From NCBI GenBank assembly GCA_964466455.1, contig CAYXNL010000001.1:19931-83930 (forward strand): 64,000 nucleotides of DNA, written 5' to 3'. How positions within the stretch are numbered: position 1 is the first letter of the stretch; every line of letters starts with the position of its first letter. The position numbers were made by a program, and so were the translations under genes. This stretch comes from S010-25 sp964466455 (GTDB lineage Bacteria > Pseudomonadota > Gammaproteobacteria > SZUA-229). Of the stretch, positions 1 to 9,619 are shown piece after piece. Under the pieces are notes generated by a model. It saw only the letters and a list, made by a program, of their open reading frames with translations, was not told the origin of the DNA and searched no databases.

Positions 1-50
1 GTATGGGTGCTAAGAAATAGCCCGCTGAGGGTTGTATTGTTAGCAATAAC

Positions 51-758
51 TTATGCCGGCTCTTGCTGCCAGTCGTTGTGTAGATAAAATTCTATTGGCT
101 TGAAATTGGTCTTGTACTGCATTTTATGACAGTTTTTTATCCAGTAGCCCATATACAGGTAATCCAGTGACCGGGTTCTGCTGAGTTTGATTTGTTTTAA
201 AATACAATAGCTGCCGAGGCTGCGCCTTGCCTGCTGCGGATCAAAGAAAGTATAAACAGCCGACAGACCGGTCGTGGTGATATCGCACACGGCAACGGCC
301 AGTAGCTGCCGGTTTTTCCGTACCTCAAGAAAAATGGTATCACTCCAGTCACTGTATAAAAAATGGGTAAAATCCGACTGGTTCGGGGTCGCCATGTTGC
401 CGTTGGCATGGCGGGCGTTCAGGTATTTTTGATACAGTAAAAAATACTCCTCAGTATAACGGGCCTCGACGATCTGATGGCGTAAATCCTGATTGTATTT
501 CAGGCAACGGCGCTGATTACGATTTGTCTTAAAATGAGCCACCGATATGCGACAGGCAATACAGGCATGGCAATTATGACAGTAGGGGCAGTAGGTCTGT
601 GACCCGCTGCGACGGTAGCCATACTGGATTAACTGGCTGTATAACGTCATATTCATGGGTACTGACGGGTCGGGAACCAGATTGCTGGCAAGCTGACCGG
701 ACAGGTACCCACAGTCATGTTCAGTTGTGCGATACAGTTGCAGACGTTGTACATTCAT
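51..758 (-). CDS. bpt: Aspartate/glutamate leucyltransferase (Bpt/Ate family)
   Basis: Transfers leucine from Leu-tRNA onto proteins with N-terminal Asp or Glu, marking them for ClpS/ClpAP degradation (N-end rule, cytoplasm). The 235-aa product has the family's Cys-rich N-terminal motif CPYCHNCHACIACR from about residue 57, the HANGNM segment, and the C-terminal LDYLYMGYWIKNC block. The frame is open 31 codons further upstream, but the family N-terminus (MNVQRLQLYRT) fits the ATG at 758. The gene is transcribed away from metH; the shared upstream region holds an assembly gap. Assignment to Bpt rather than the arginyl-transferring Ate type rests on bacterial family knowledge. Confidence 0.9.
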   Translation of the reverse strand: MNVQRLQLYRTTEHDCGYLSGQLASNLVPDPSVPMNMTLYSQLIQYGYRRSGSQTYCPYCHNCHACIACRISVAHFKTNRNQRRCLKYNQDLRHQIVEARYTEEYFLLYQKYLNARHANGNMATPNQSDFTHFLYSDWSDTIFLEVRKNRQLLAVAVCDITTTGLSAVYTFFDPQQARRSLGSYCILKQIKLSRTRSLDYLYMGYWIKNCHKMQYKTNFKPIEFYLHNDWQQEPA

Positions 759-801
759 AGAGAAATAATAACCGAAATATAGCGCTATATACGGCATAAT
801 C

Positions 802-1011
802 TGTAATACGCATTGGGCAGTTGAAACTGGTACAATTATGCGTTTATCCAATTATANNNNNNNNNNNNNNNNNNNNNNNNNNNNNNNNNNNNNNNNNNNN
901 NNNNNNNNNNNNNNNNNNNNNNNNNNNNNNNNNNNNNNNNNNNNNNNNNNNNNNNNTGTAATACGCATTGGGCAGTTGAAACTGGTACAATTATGCGTTT
1001 ATCCAATTATA
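802..1011. repeat. Identical 55-bp contig ends flanking a 100-N gap
   Basis: Bases 802-856 and 957-1011 are identical 55-mers on either side of exactly 100 Ns (857-956). That is the signature of two contigs sharing a k=55 assembly overlap and joined by a default-length gap, not a biological repeat. If the ends are merged, the true bpt-metH intergenic region is about 155 bp shorter than shown. Confidence 0.85.
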
Positions 1012-1076
1012 CCTTTAATTGGTCTTTTACCCAGATCTTTTACCCAAACCCTGTCCCCAGGCAAGTAGCGAGCTGA

Positions 1077-4000
1077 ATGATGATAAGCAGTGATCCACTG
1101 AATAATAATCCTGAGAAAATTGATGTTGTCATGCGGGCAAAGCGTATTCAGCATTTGTATGCGGCCCTTACCCAGCGCATCCTTATTCTGGATGGCGCAA
1201 TGGGCACCATGATTCAGCGTCATAAACTCGAAGAGGTCGATTACCGTGGCCAGCGTTTTGCAGACTGGCCATCCGATCTGAAAGGAAATAATGACCTGCT
1301 GGCAATTACTCAGCCTGATATTATTCGTGAAATTCACACCCGGTATCTGGAAGCTGGTGCGGATATTATTGAAACTAATACCTTTAATGCGACCCGTGTT
1401 GCGATGGCTGATTATGCAATGGAAGACATCAGTTATGAAATGAATGTTGCCGCCAGTCGTCTTGCCCGGCAAGCCGCTGATGCATTGAGTACAGATGAAA
1501 AGCCGCGTTATGTGGCCGGCGTACTGGGGCCAACCAATCGTACCTGTTCTATTTCACCGGATGTTAACGACCCGAGTTTCCGTAATATTTCTTTTGTTGA
1601 ACTGTCGGAAGCTTATGTGGAATCCGTCCGCGGTCTGGTGGCTGGTGGTGCCGATATTATCCTGATTGAAACTATTTTTGATACGCTGAATGCCAAAGCT
1701 GCTATTTTTGCGGTAAAACAGGTATTTGATGAGGATGGTATTGAATTACCCATTATGATTTCCGGTACGATTACCGATCAGTCGGGGCGTACTTTAACCG
1801 GTCAGTTAACAGAGGCATTCTATAATTCATTACGCCATTGTAAGCCTGTTTCCATTGGTTTGAACTGTGCCCTGGGGCCGGAGGATTTACGCCAGTATGT
1901 GCAGGAGATGTCACGTATTTCCGAATTTTATATTTCAGCCCATCCTAATGCCGGTTTGCCTAATGAAATGGGTGGTTACGATTTAGGACCGTCAGACATG
2001 GCTGCATCCATTGCGGAATGGGCACAGGCCGGATTTCTAAATATTGTGGGCGGTTGTTGTGGCACCACCCCGGAGCATATCCGTGCCTTTGCTGACGTTG
2101 TTGCGGATAAAAAACCACGTCAGCGTCCTGAGCTTCCGATTGCCTGCCGGTTATCAGGGCTGGAGCCCTTCAACATCACACCGGATTCATTATTTGTGAA
2201 TATTGGCGAACGTACTAATGTGACTGGCTCGGCAATGTTTAAACGGTTAATCATGGAAGAATCCTATGAGGAAGCCCTGTCGGTGGCGGCGCAGCAGGTA
2301 GATAATGGCGCACAGATCATCGATATTAATATGGATGAGGGCATGCTCGAATCGAAAGCCGCAATGGTGAAATTTCTGAATCTGATTGCCGCGGAACCGG
2401 ATATTTCGCGGGTGCCGGTAATGATTGACTCGTCTAAATGGGAAATTATTGAAGCAGGTTTGCAATGTGTGCAGGGCAAATCGGTGGTCAATTCTATTTC
2501 ACTCAAGGAAGGCGAAGATAATTTTCTCAAATATGCAAAACTGGTTCGGCGTTATGGTGCCGCAGTTATTGTGATGGCGTTTGATGAAGAAGGTCAGGCA
2601 GATACGTATGAACGTAAAGTTCAAATCTGTACACGTTCCTACAAAGTGTTAACCGAAGTAGCAGGTTTTCCAGCGGAAGATATTATTTTTGACCCGAATA
2701 TTTTTGCTGTAGCCACTGGCATCGATGAGCATAATAATTATGCCGTTGATTTTATCGAGGCTATACACGCCATTAAACAAAACCTGCCTCATGCCATGAT
2801 TTCCGGCGGCGTATCGAATGTATCGTTTTCATTTCGTGGCAATAACCCGGTGCGTGAAGCCATTCACTCGGTGTTTTTATATCATGCTATTCAGGCAGGT
2901 ATGGATATGGGTATTGTCAATGCCGGGCAGCTGGCAGTGTATGACGATCTGCCCAAAGAACTGCGCGAAGCGGTTGAAGATGTAATTTTAAACCGCCGCG
3001 CCGACAGCACTGACCGCCTGCTTGAGATTGCACCGAATTACATGGGCGAGGGTAAAAAAGCAGAATCGCGTCTTGATATGTCATGGCGTGAACTGCCAGT
3101 TAACGAACGCCTTGCCCATTCACTGGTTAAAGGCATTACTGATTTTATTGATGAAGATACGGAAGAAGCCAGACAGCAGGCGAAAAAAACACTGGACGTG
3201 ATTGAAGGTCCACTAATGGATGGAATGAATCATGTTGGTGATTTATTCGGCGACGGAAAAATGTTTTTACCACAGGTAGTAAAATCGGCACGAGTAATGA
3301 AAAAAGCGGTGGCCTATTTAATGCCTTATCTGGAAGCAGAAAAAGATGGTGTCGTGCAAACCAATGGCAGAATTCTAATGGCCACGGTAAAAGGAGATGT
3401 GCACGATATTGGTAAAAATATTGTTGGGGTGGTGCTGCAATGTAATAACTATGAAGTCATTGATCTGGGGGTAATGGTACCGGCAGAAACCATTCTGACC
3501 GAGGCAAGGAAACAGAATGTTGATATGATCGGTCTGTCAGGTTTAATTACCCCCTCACTGGATGAAATGGTTTATATGGCAGCAGAGATGGAACGTCTGG
3601 GGATGACAATACCGTTACTGATTGGCGGTGCTACCACTTCACGTATCCATACAGCGGTAAAAATTGATCCAAAGTATTCCAGAGCGGCCGTTTATGTGCA
3701 GGATGCGTCACGTGCTGTTGGAGTGGCCGGGGAGTTATTAAGTGAAGAACGTAGTGAAGCCTATATTCAGCAAATTAAAGATGAATATGAAAAAATGCGT
3801 ATTCAACGGCAAAAGCGCAGTATAAAACGTAAAACTTTTACGCTTGATCAGGCGCGGGAAAATAGATACAAAGGTGACTGGGACAACTATACGCCACTGG
3901 TACCGACCTTTACCGGTATTAAAATTTTTACCGATTATTCACTGAAAGAGATCAGTCAGTACATTGACTGGTCACCCTTTTTTCACGCCTGGGAGCTGGC

Positions 4001-4814
4001 GGGTAAATTCCCCAAAATTCTGGATGATAAAATTGTTGGTGAAGAAGCAACGAAACTTTATCATGATGCGCAGGAAATGCTGCATCAGGTGGTAGAAGAA
4101 AAATGGCTACAGGCACGTTCGGTCATTGGCTTTTTTCCAGCAAACAGTATTGGCGATGACATCGCAGTTTACACAGATGAAGACCGTAGCGAGGTAACAA
4201 CCGTGCTGCACCACCTGCGTCAGCAAATGGCTAAACCGGACGATCGCCCCAACCGTTGCCTGGCTGATTATATTGCGCCGGAGTCATCGCATAAAAAAGA
4301 TTATATCGGCGCCTTTGCGGTTACGGCGGGAATCGGCATTGAGAAATACCTGCAACGTTTTGAAGCCGACCACGATGATTATAATAGTATTTTATTAAAA
4401 GCGATTGCCGATCGTCTGGCAGAAGCGTTTGCCGAACTTATGCATCTGCGGGTACGCACCGAGTACTGGGGCTATGCGATGGATGAAAATCTTGCCAATG
4501 GTGAACTGATTGCAGAAGAGTATCAGGGAATTCGCCCGGCACCGGGATACCCTGCCTGTCCGGATCATACTGAAAAAGCAACTTTGTGGGCTTTACTTGA
4601 GCCAGATAAAAATGTCGGGATTACCATTACCGACAGTTTTGCCATGCTGCCAACCGCAGCAGTGTCAGGTTTTTACTATGCGCACCCGGATGCACAATAT
4701 TTTGGCGTGGGTAAAATTCTGAAAGATCAGGTGGTTGATTATGCTAAACGTAAAAATCAGCCATTAGCTGTCGCTGAGCGTTGGCTGGCGCCGGTACTGG
4801 ATTATGATAACTGA
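1077..4814 (+). CDS. metH: Cobalamin-dependent methionine synthase
   Basis: Transfers the methyl group of 5-methyltetrahydrofolate through methylcobalamin to homocysteine, giving methionine (cytoplasm). All four modules are visible in 1245 aa (E. coli MetH is 1227). The homocysteine/zinc barrel opens with ILDGAMGTMIQ, with zinc cysteines in GLNCALGP and GGCCGTTP (about residue 325). The pterin barrel contains NIGERTNVTGS. The B12 module has GDVHDIGKNIVG (ligand His near residue 775) and the C-terminus is the AdoMet activation domain. An internal ATG at 1131 gives an N-terminus closer to E. coli and may be the real start; neither start has a strong ribosome site. I see no convincing cobalamin or SAH riboswitch in the short leader, though the gap limits this. 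The gene shares B12 dependence with nrdJ in this window. Confidence 0.96.
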   Translation: MMISSDPLNNNPEKIDVVMRAKRIQHLYAALTQRILILDGAMGTMIQRHKLEEVDYRGQRFADWPSDLKGNNDLLAITQPDIIREIHTRYLEAGADIIETNTFNATRVAMADYAMEDISYEMNVAASRLARQAADALSTDEKPRYVAGVLGPTNRTCSISPDVNDPSFRNISFVELSEAYVESVRGLVAGGADIILIETIFDTLNAKAAIFAVKQVFDEDGIELPIMISGTITDQSGRTLTGQLTEAFYNSLRHCKPVSIGLNCALGPEDLRQYVQEMSRISEFYISAHPNAGLPNEMGGYDLGPSDMAASIAEWAQAGFLNIVGGCCGTTPEHIRAFADVVADKKPRQRPELPIACRLSGLEPFNITPDSLFVNIGERTNVTGSAMFKRLIMEESYEEALSVAAQQVDNGAQIIDINMDEGMLESKAAMVKFLNLIAAEPDISRVPVMIDSSKWEIIEAGLQCVQGKSVVNSISLKEGEDNFLKYAKLVRRYGAAVIVMAFDEEGQADTYERKVQICTRSYKVLTEVAGFPAEDIIFDPNIFAVATGIDEHNNYAVDFIEAIHAIKQNLPHAMISGGVSNVSFSFRGNNPVREAIHSVFLYHAIQAGMDMGIVNAGQLAVYDDLPKELREAVEDVILNRRADSTDRLLEIAPNYMGEGKKAESRLDMSWRELPVNERLAHSLVKGITDFIDEDTEEARQQAKKTLDVIEGPLMDGMNHVGDLFGDGKMFLPQVVKSARVMKKAVAYLMPYLEAEKDGVVQTNGRILMATVKGDVHDIGKNIVGVVLQCNNYEVIDLGVMVPAETILTEARKQNVDMIGLSGLITPSLDEMVYMAAEMERLGMTIPLLIGGATTSRIHTAVKIDPKYSRAAVYVQDASRAVGVAGELLSEERSEAYIQQIKDEYEKMRIQRQKRSIKRKTFTLDQARENRYKGDWDNYTPLVPTFTGIKIFTDYSLKEISQYIDWSPFFHAWELAGKFPKILDDKIVGEEATKLYHDAQEMLHQVVEEKWLQARSVIGFFPANSIGDDIAVYTDEDRSEVTTVLHHLRQQMAKPDDRPNRCLADYIAPESSHKKDYIGAFAVTAGIGIEKYLQRFEADHDDYNSILLKAIADRLAEAFAELMHLRVRTEYWGYAMDENLANGELIAEEYQGIRPAPGYPACPDHTEKATLWALLEPDKNVGITITDSFAMLPTAAVSGFYYAHPDAQYFGVGKILKDQVVDYAKRKNQPLAVAERWLAPVLDYDN

Positions 4815-4913
4815 CAAAATGTCATTGTCTTCTAATCGGAAAAATTTACATATTCTGTCCCTCTGTGGTTACTAAAACATCGTGTTTTCTGGCGTTATCT
4901 ACAGAGTAATAAA

Positions 4914-4944
4914 AAACTTATCCCCAGTATCTGGGGATAAGTTT
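4914..4944 (-). terminator. Strong hairpin; T-tract only in the minus direction
   Basis: A perfect 14-bp stem (AAACTTATCCCCAG / CTGGGGATAAGTTT) with a TAT loop. Read on the minus strand it is followed by TTTTTT, like an intrinsic terminator; read on the plus strand, the direction of metH, only the three Ts of the stem precede GTGGG. It may still end metH transcripts, but the better terminator faces the other way. A second small hairpin (AAAACA-TCG-TGTTTT, 4874-4888) lies just upstream. Confidence 0.55.
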
Positions 4945-5104
4945 GTGGGTAGGTGTTGATTAACTCGTCTACCCCCTGCATCGTCGGCTGTATTTTGTTA
5001 TTGCTCACTTTTTATTCATTTCAAAATAACGCTAATTGCATAAAGTAACGGTAATTACACAATCGTATCGGTATAATAGGCGTTTTTAAAATACCAGTGA
5101 TGTG

Positions 5105-7003
5105 ATGGCTCTTATACGCTTACGTAATATTCAACTCGGGTTTGGCGGCCCGCTTATTCTCGAAAATTTAAATCTATCTATTGATGCCGGTGAACGTTTA
5201 TGTTTACTGGGACGCAATGGCACCGGTAAGTCAACCCTGTTAAAACTGGTTGCCGGGCAAATAAAGGCAGACAGCGGCGAAGTCGAATACCGACAAAGCA
5301 TTTGTTTGTCGATGTTAGATCAGGAGTCACGTAGCGATGTGTCGGGCAGTATTTTTGATGTAGTGGCATCCGGTCTGGGGGAGAATGCGCTACTGTTACA
5401 GCAATATCATCATGCCATTTCACGCCTTGAGAATGATAGCAGTGAACAGGCCATTGAGCAGCTTGCGGTTATTCAGAATAAAGTGGACAGTGCCAATGCC
5501 TGGGGGTTAAACCAGCAGGTAGAAGAAATCTTAAGTCGTATGCAATTGGATGGGGAGGAGGACTACACAAAACTGTCCGGTGGTATGAAGCGGCGGGTAC
5601 TGTTGGCGCAGGCGCTGGTCGTTAAACCGGATATTCTACTACTGGATGAACCCACCAACCATCTTGATGTGACAGCCATAACCTGGCTGGAAGAGCAGTT
5701 GCTGGCCTTTAATGGTGCGCTGATGTTCATTACGCATGATCGGACTTTTATGCGCCATCTTTCCACCCGTATTGTAGAACTTGACCGTGGTTGTCTGAGT
5801 AATTACCCCTGCGATTATGGTACTTATCTCAGGCGTCGCGAAGAAGCACTTCATGCAGAAAGCATAGCAAATGCCCAGTTTGATAAAAAGCTGGCGCAGG
5901 AAGAGGTCTGGATTCGTCAGGGTATTAAAGCCCGACGTACACGAAATGAAGGGCGTGTGCGTGCCCTGCAACAGTTACGACAGGAGAGAAGCCAGCGGCG
6001 TGAACAAACCGGTCAGGTAACGATGCAGGTAGCGAAAGCTGAACGCTCCGGCAAGCTGGTAGTGGAAATGGAAAATATTCGTTTTCATTACCAGAACAAA
6101 GATATTATTCATCTGCCTGCAGCCACTGTTATGCGTGGTGATAAAATCGGTATTCTGGGTCCTAATGGTGTGGGTAAAACAACCCTGTTACGTCTTTTAC
6201 TGGGTGAACTACAACCATCGAGTGGAAAAATAACCCTGGGGACGAAACTTGAAATTGCCTATTTTGACCAGATGCGAGCCCAGTTAAATGAACAACTCAG
6301 TGTTTTTGATAACATTTCACAGGGGCGCGAATTTATTGATATCAATGGTAAAAATAAACATGTAATCAGTTATTTGCAGGATTTTCTATTTGCCCCGGAG
6401 CGAGCGCGTTCGCCGGTAAGCGCATTGTCAGGTGGGGAACGTAACCGTCTGTTGCTGGCCAGGTTATTTTCAAAACCATCCAATATACTGGTGATGGATG
6501 AACCGACGAATGACCTTGATATTGAAACACTGGAGTTGCTTGAAGAGCTGGTTTTACAATATGAAGGCACCCTTTTACTGGTTAGCCATGACCGGGAATT
6601 TGTAAATAATGTTGTCACCAGTACACTGGTCTTTGAAGGTGATGGAGAGGTAAATGAGTATGTTGGTGGCTATGATGACTGGTTGCGCCAACGGCAGGAA
6701 GCGGCGGCTAATACGGCGCCTGCTAACGCGTCGGACGCTGGAAAGCGTAGCGAGTCCGAGCCGCAGAAAAAGGCCAGGAAAGTGAAGAAGCGTAGTTATA
6801 ATGCACAACGTGAGCTTGATGCGCTACCTGAGAAAATTGAACAGCATGAAGTAGAAATCGCACAGTTACAGCAGCAGATGGCAGTAGATAGTTTTTTTCA
6901 ACAGGATCGCCAGTGTGTTATTGCTGCGCAGAATCAGTTGCAGCAGGCAGAAGTCGCTTTACAGCAATGTTATGACCGTTGGGAAAGGCTGGAGTCGGGG
7001 TGA
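5105..7003 (+). CDS. uup: ABC-F ATPase Uup
   Basis: A soluble ABC-F protein without membrane segments; Uup acts on ribosomes and branched DNA intermediates and limits transposon precise excision. The 632 aa carry two complete ATPase cassettes. The first has Walker A GRNGTGKST, signature LSGGMKRR and Walker B ILLLDEPTNHLD. The second has GPNGVGKTT, LSGGERNR and ILVMDEPTNDLD. A basic linker then leads to the C-terminal coiled coil (about residues 565-630) that separates Uup from other ABC-F members. The ATG at 5105 is preferred to the GTG one codon upstream. The gene appears to be transcribed alone. Confidence 0.93.
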   Translation: MALIRLRNIQLGFGGPLILENLNLSIDAGERLCLLGRNGTGKSTLLKLVAGQIKADSGEVEYRQSICLSMLDQESRSDVSGSIFDVVASGLGENALLLQQYHHAISRLENDSSEQAIEQLAVIQNKVDSANAWGLNQQVEEILSRMQLDGEEDYTKLSGGMKRRVLLAQALVVKPDILLLDEPTNHLDVTAITWLEEQLLAFNGALMFITHDRTFMRHLSTRIVELDRGCLSNYPCDYGTYLRRREEALHAESIANAQFDKKLAQEEVWIRQGIKARRTRNEGRVRALQQLRQERSQRREQTGQVTMQVAKAERSGKLVVEMENIRFHYQNKDIIHLPAATVMRGDKIGILGPNGVGKTTLLRLLLGELQPSSGKITLGTKLEIAYFDQMRAQLNEQLSVFDNISQGREFIDINGKNKHVISYLQDFLFAPERARSPVSALSGGERNRLLLARLFSKPSNILVMDEPTNDLDIETLELLEELVLQYEGTLLLVSHDREFVNNVVTSTLVFEGDGEVNEYVGGYDDWLRQRQEAAANTAPANASDAGKRSESEPQKKARKVKKRSYNAQRELDALPEKIEQHEVEIAQLQQQMAVDSFFQQDRQCVIAAQNQLQQAEVALQQCYDRWERLESG

Positions 7004-7041
7004 TATGTACTTCTGGTTATTTCAGCCAATATTTCAACTTG

Positions 7042-7479
7042 CTAAAGCGCAACAACGTCAATAACGCTGGAATATTCAAAAACAACCACGCGGTCGTTAT
7101 AAATCCATCTGGTTATCGGTGGTTGGCCAACGGCAGGTTTTTTCGACAGTGGAGAGCCTAATATTTTTGTGACTTCATTCATGCTGGCACCACGGCGAGG
7201 TTCATTGAATGTTTTTACTTTTATTGTTTCACCCTGCTGGATTTCTTTAGGCGGTAGTGATTTTTGTTTGGTGGCCGATTGTTGCTGTTGTTGTATCATT
7301 AATTCAACGGCTGATAGTGGCTGACCTGGTTGCGATTGTGATGCACTACCTGACGATATATTCTGTACGGGTGCCGGGCGTGATTCTGGTACCTGTTCAT
7401 CTGCTAGAAGAGAGCCAGAAAACAGCAGGCAGCCCGACATAAATAATAGTGCTGCAGTGTTGAACGTTAGCCGAGTCAT
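7042..7479 (-). CDS. Small exported protein with a BamE-like C-terminal motif
   Basis: A 145-aa protein with an N-terminal signal peptide (hydrophobic residues about 8-25, likely cleavage after LLA near 26). A low-complexity Gln/Ser/Pro linker follows, then a C-terminal block reading RRGASMNEVTKILGSP and PPITRWIYNDRVVVFEY. The MNEV..ILG.P pattern followed by a W-x-Y strand resembles the SmpA/OmlA (BamE) fold and a set of uncharacterised gammaproteobacterial periplasmic proteins. The function is unknown. It is convergent with uup, 38 bp from its stop, and has no operon partner. Confidence 0.7.
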   Translation of the reverse strand: MTRLTFNTAALLFMSGCLLFSGSLLADEQVPESRPAPVQNISSGSASQSQPGQPLSAVELMIQQQQQSATKQKSLPPKEIQQGETIKVKTFNEPRRGASMNEVTKILGSPLSKKPAVGQPPITRWIYNDRVVVFEYSSVIDVVAL

Positions 7480-7702
7480 TATCTGTATCCTGTCATATTA
7501 TTTTTCTTGTTATGATTGTAGCACCACTGCATTAATCTGCATCAATCTCTGGGGTTTGATTCTCCCCACTTGCCGTGAAAAATAGTTCGCAAAAAATGCA
7601 AAGTGTACGAAAGGAGAAATAACATAAATAAACAAATGGAATTTATTCCGGTCAATCTGTAAATTATGTCGTTTCTCGGTTCCCGTGGTGCTTATTATTG
7701 TC

Positions 7703-8920
7703 TCAGTGGTGGTGTTTTTTCAAAACCAGACAGCCATTAGTACCACCAAAACCAAAGTTATTGGACATTGCCAGTTGCATATCAATATTATCCTGCCTTT
7801 GCGTCACAATAGGCATATCTACAGCCTGCTCATCCAGTTTTTCAATATTAGCCGATGCCTGAATAAAATTATTTTCCATCATCAACAGGGTATAAATCAC
7901 TTCCTGAGCACCCGATGCTCCCAGAGAATGTCCTGCCAGTGATTTACTTGAACTAATTGGCGGGATGTTTTTACCAAAAGTTTCACGAATAGCAAGAAGT
8001 TCTTTGGTATCACCTACTGGTGTACTGGTTCCATGTGAGTTGATATAGTCGAGATTTTCATTAATATTCTGCATGGCCATCTGCATACAGCGGTTTGCTC
8101 CCTCTCCGGAAGGGGCAACCATATCAAAACCATCTGATGTGGCTCCGTAGCCCACAATTTCAGCATAGATATGGGCACCACGCTTTAATGCATGTTCCAT
8201 CTCTTCAACAACTATTGTTGCACCACCACCAGCGATTACAAAACCATCACGGTCTGCATCATAGGTACGTGAAGCCTGTTCGGGTGTCTCATTAAAATTG
8301 CTGGAGAGTGCGCCCATTGCATCAAACATCATGCTGAGTGACCAGTGTTCTTCCTCCGCGCCGCCGGCAAAGATAATATCCTGTTTACCAAGCTGAATCA
8401 GTTCACAGGCGTTGCCGATACAGTGAGTACTGGTGGCGCAGGCAGAACTGATTGAGTAATTGACACCTTTTATGTGAAATGGTGTAGCAAGGCAGGCTGA
8501 TACGGTGCTTGCCATGGTGCGCGGAACCATATATGGGCCTACCCGACGGATACCCTTCGAACGCAGGATATCCGCTGCTTCAACCTGATTAGCAGAGGAA
8601 CCGCCACCCGAACCCATAATAATACCGGTGTGTATATTAGAAACCTGATTGTCATCAAGTCCGGCATCGGTGATAGCCTGTTGCATGGAAATATAGCCAT
8701 AAGTGGCTGCATCACCCATAAAGCGTTTTATCTTACGGTCAATAAAATTATCAACATCAATAATGACGCTGCCAGCAACCTGACTGCGCATACCGATATC
8801 TGCATATTCCTGTTTAAATTTTATGCCGGAATGACCCTGCTGTAGCGATTCCAGTACCGTTTTTTTATCATTTCCCAGGCAGGAGACAATTCCTATGCCT
8901 GAAATTACAACTCGTTTCAT
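7703..8920 (-). CDS. fabB: Beta-ketoacyl-ACP synthase I
   Basis: Condenses acyl-ACP with malonyl-ACP and elongates the cis-3-decenoyl intermediate made by FabA, so it is needed for unsaturated fatty acids (cytoplasm). The 405 aa contain the Cys-His-His set: nucleophile in SISSACATSTH, then NSHGTSTPVGD and KSLAGHSLGASG, and end in the glycine-rich NNFGFGGTNG. It follows fabA by 12 bp on the same strand, the standard fabA-fabB operon of gammaproteobacteria. Confidence 0.96.
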   Translation of the reverse strand: MKRVVISGIGIVSCLGNDKKTVLESLQQGHSGIKFKQEYADIGMRSQVAGSVIIDVDNFIDRKIKRFMGDAATYGYISMQQAITDAGLDDNQVSNIHTGIIMGSGGGSSANQVEAADILRSKGIRRVGPYMVPRTMASTVSACLATPFHIKGVNYSISSACATSTHCIGNACELIQLGKQDIIFAGGAEEEHWSLSMMFDAMGALSSNFNETPEQASRTYDADRDGFVIAGGGATIVVEEMEHALKRGAHIYAEIVGYGATSDGFDMVAPSGEGANRCMQMAMQNINENLDYINSHGTSTPVGDTKELLAIRETFGKNIPPISSSKSLAGHSLGASGAQEVIYTLLMMENNFIQASANIEKLDEQAVDMPIVTQRQDNIDMQLAMSNNFGFGGTNGCLVLKKHHH

Positions 8921-8932
8921 AGGTATAATGCC

Positions 8933-9469
8933 TCAAAAATCTTTTGTTGAGGTGAATAATCCAACCCGAAGGTTTTTTGCAGTATAAATTTCACGTTTAT
9001 CCACAAACATTGCTGCATCAGCAATGCCCATCACCAGCCCTCTGGCAATAACACGTTTAATATTAATCTGATATTCTACCAGTTTTGCTGTGGGTCGGAC
9101 CTGACCGGAGAATTTTACATCGCCGACACCCAGTGCTCGTCCCCGTCCCGGATGTCCTGTCCAGCCAAGATAAAATCCCAGCAGCTGCCACATTGCATCA
9201 AGACCCAGGCAGCCCGGCATAACGGGATCGCTTTTAAAATGGCATTCAAAAAACCATAAATCAGGGATAATATCCAGCTCGGCATGTATTTCACCCTTAT
9301 TATGGCTGCCACCGGTTTTTGCAATGTGTGTGATGCGATCGAGCATTAACATATTGGGTGCGGGTAACTGGGCGTTTCCCGGTCCAAATAACTCGCCTCG
9401 GCTACAGGTGAGTAAATCTTCATAACTGTATGAATCCAGGCGTTTAATGGTATCCTGATCTGCAAGCAT
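8933..9469 (-). CDS. fabA: 3-hydroxydecanoyl-ACP dehydratase/isomerase
   Basis: Dehydrates 3-hydroxydecanoyl-ACP and isomerises trans-2 to cis-3-decenoyl-ACP, the branch point to unsaturated fatty acids. The 178-aa hot-dog-fold protein has the catalytic His in FFECHFKSDPVMPG and the Asp helix in CLGLDAMWQLLGF. The N-terminus (DSYSYEDLLTCSRGELFG) matches the family. It is the first gene of fabA-fabB. A perfect 10-bp inverted repeat lies 35 bp upstream (9504-9533). Confidence 0.96.
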   Translation of the reverse strand: MLADQDTIKRLDSYSYEDLLTCSRGELFGPGNAQLPAPNMLMLDRITHIAKTGGSHNKGEIHAELDIIPDLWFFECHFKSDPVMPGCLGLDAMWQLLGFYLGWTGHPGRGRALGVGDVKFSGQVRPTAKLVEYQINIKRVIARGLVMGIADAAMFVDKREIYTAKNLRVGLFTSTKDF

Positions 9470-9503
9470 AATTTACGATCTCTTGTCGATATATCTGGTT
9501 CAG

Positions 9504-9533
9504 GCGTTTGTCTTGTGTTCTCCAGACAAACGC
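9504..9533. promoter_or_regulatory. Perfect inverted repeat upstream of fabA
   Basis: GCGTTTGTCT, a 10-nt spacer, then AGACAAACGC: a perfect 10-bp palindrome between fabA (minus) and the DUF3301 gene (plus). It could be an operator or a hairpin in the fabA leader. It does not match the E. coli FabR site that I know. Confidence 0.5.
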
Positions 9534-9619
9534 GGGAAAAATAATCGGCCAATTTTATAGGAAAATCATGGTTTATGATATGACAAGTATACATATTTCA
9601 CTGTATTTTAAGGTGTAAC

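Noticed and set aside
957..1076. Cobalamin or SAH riboswitch in the metH leader
   Set aside because: The short leader has no B12-box or SAH-motif core that I could align, and part of it duplicates the other contig end; a covariance-model search would decide.
5639..5971. Minus-strand ORF of 110 aa inside uup
   Set aside because: It is opposite the Walker B and linker of uup and lacks any recognisable domain.
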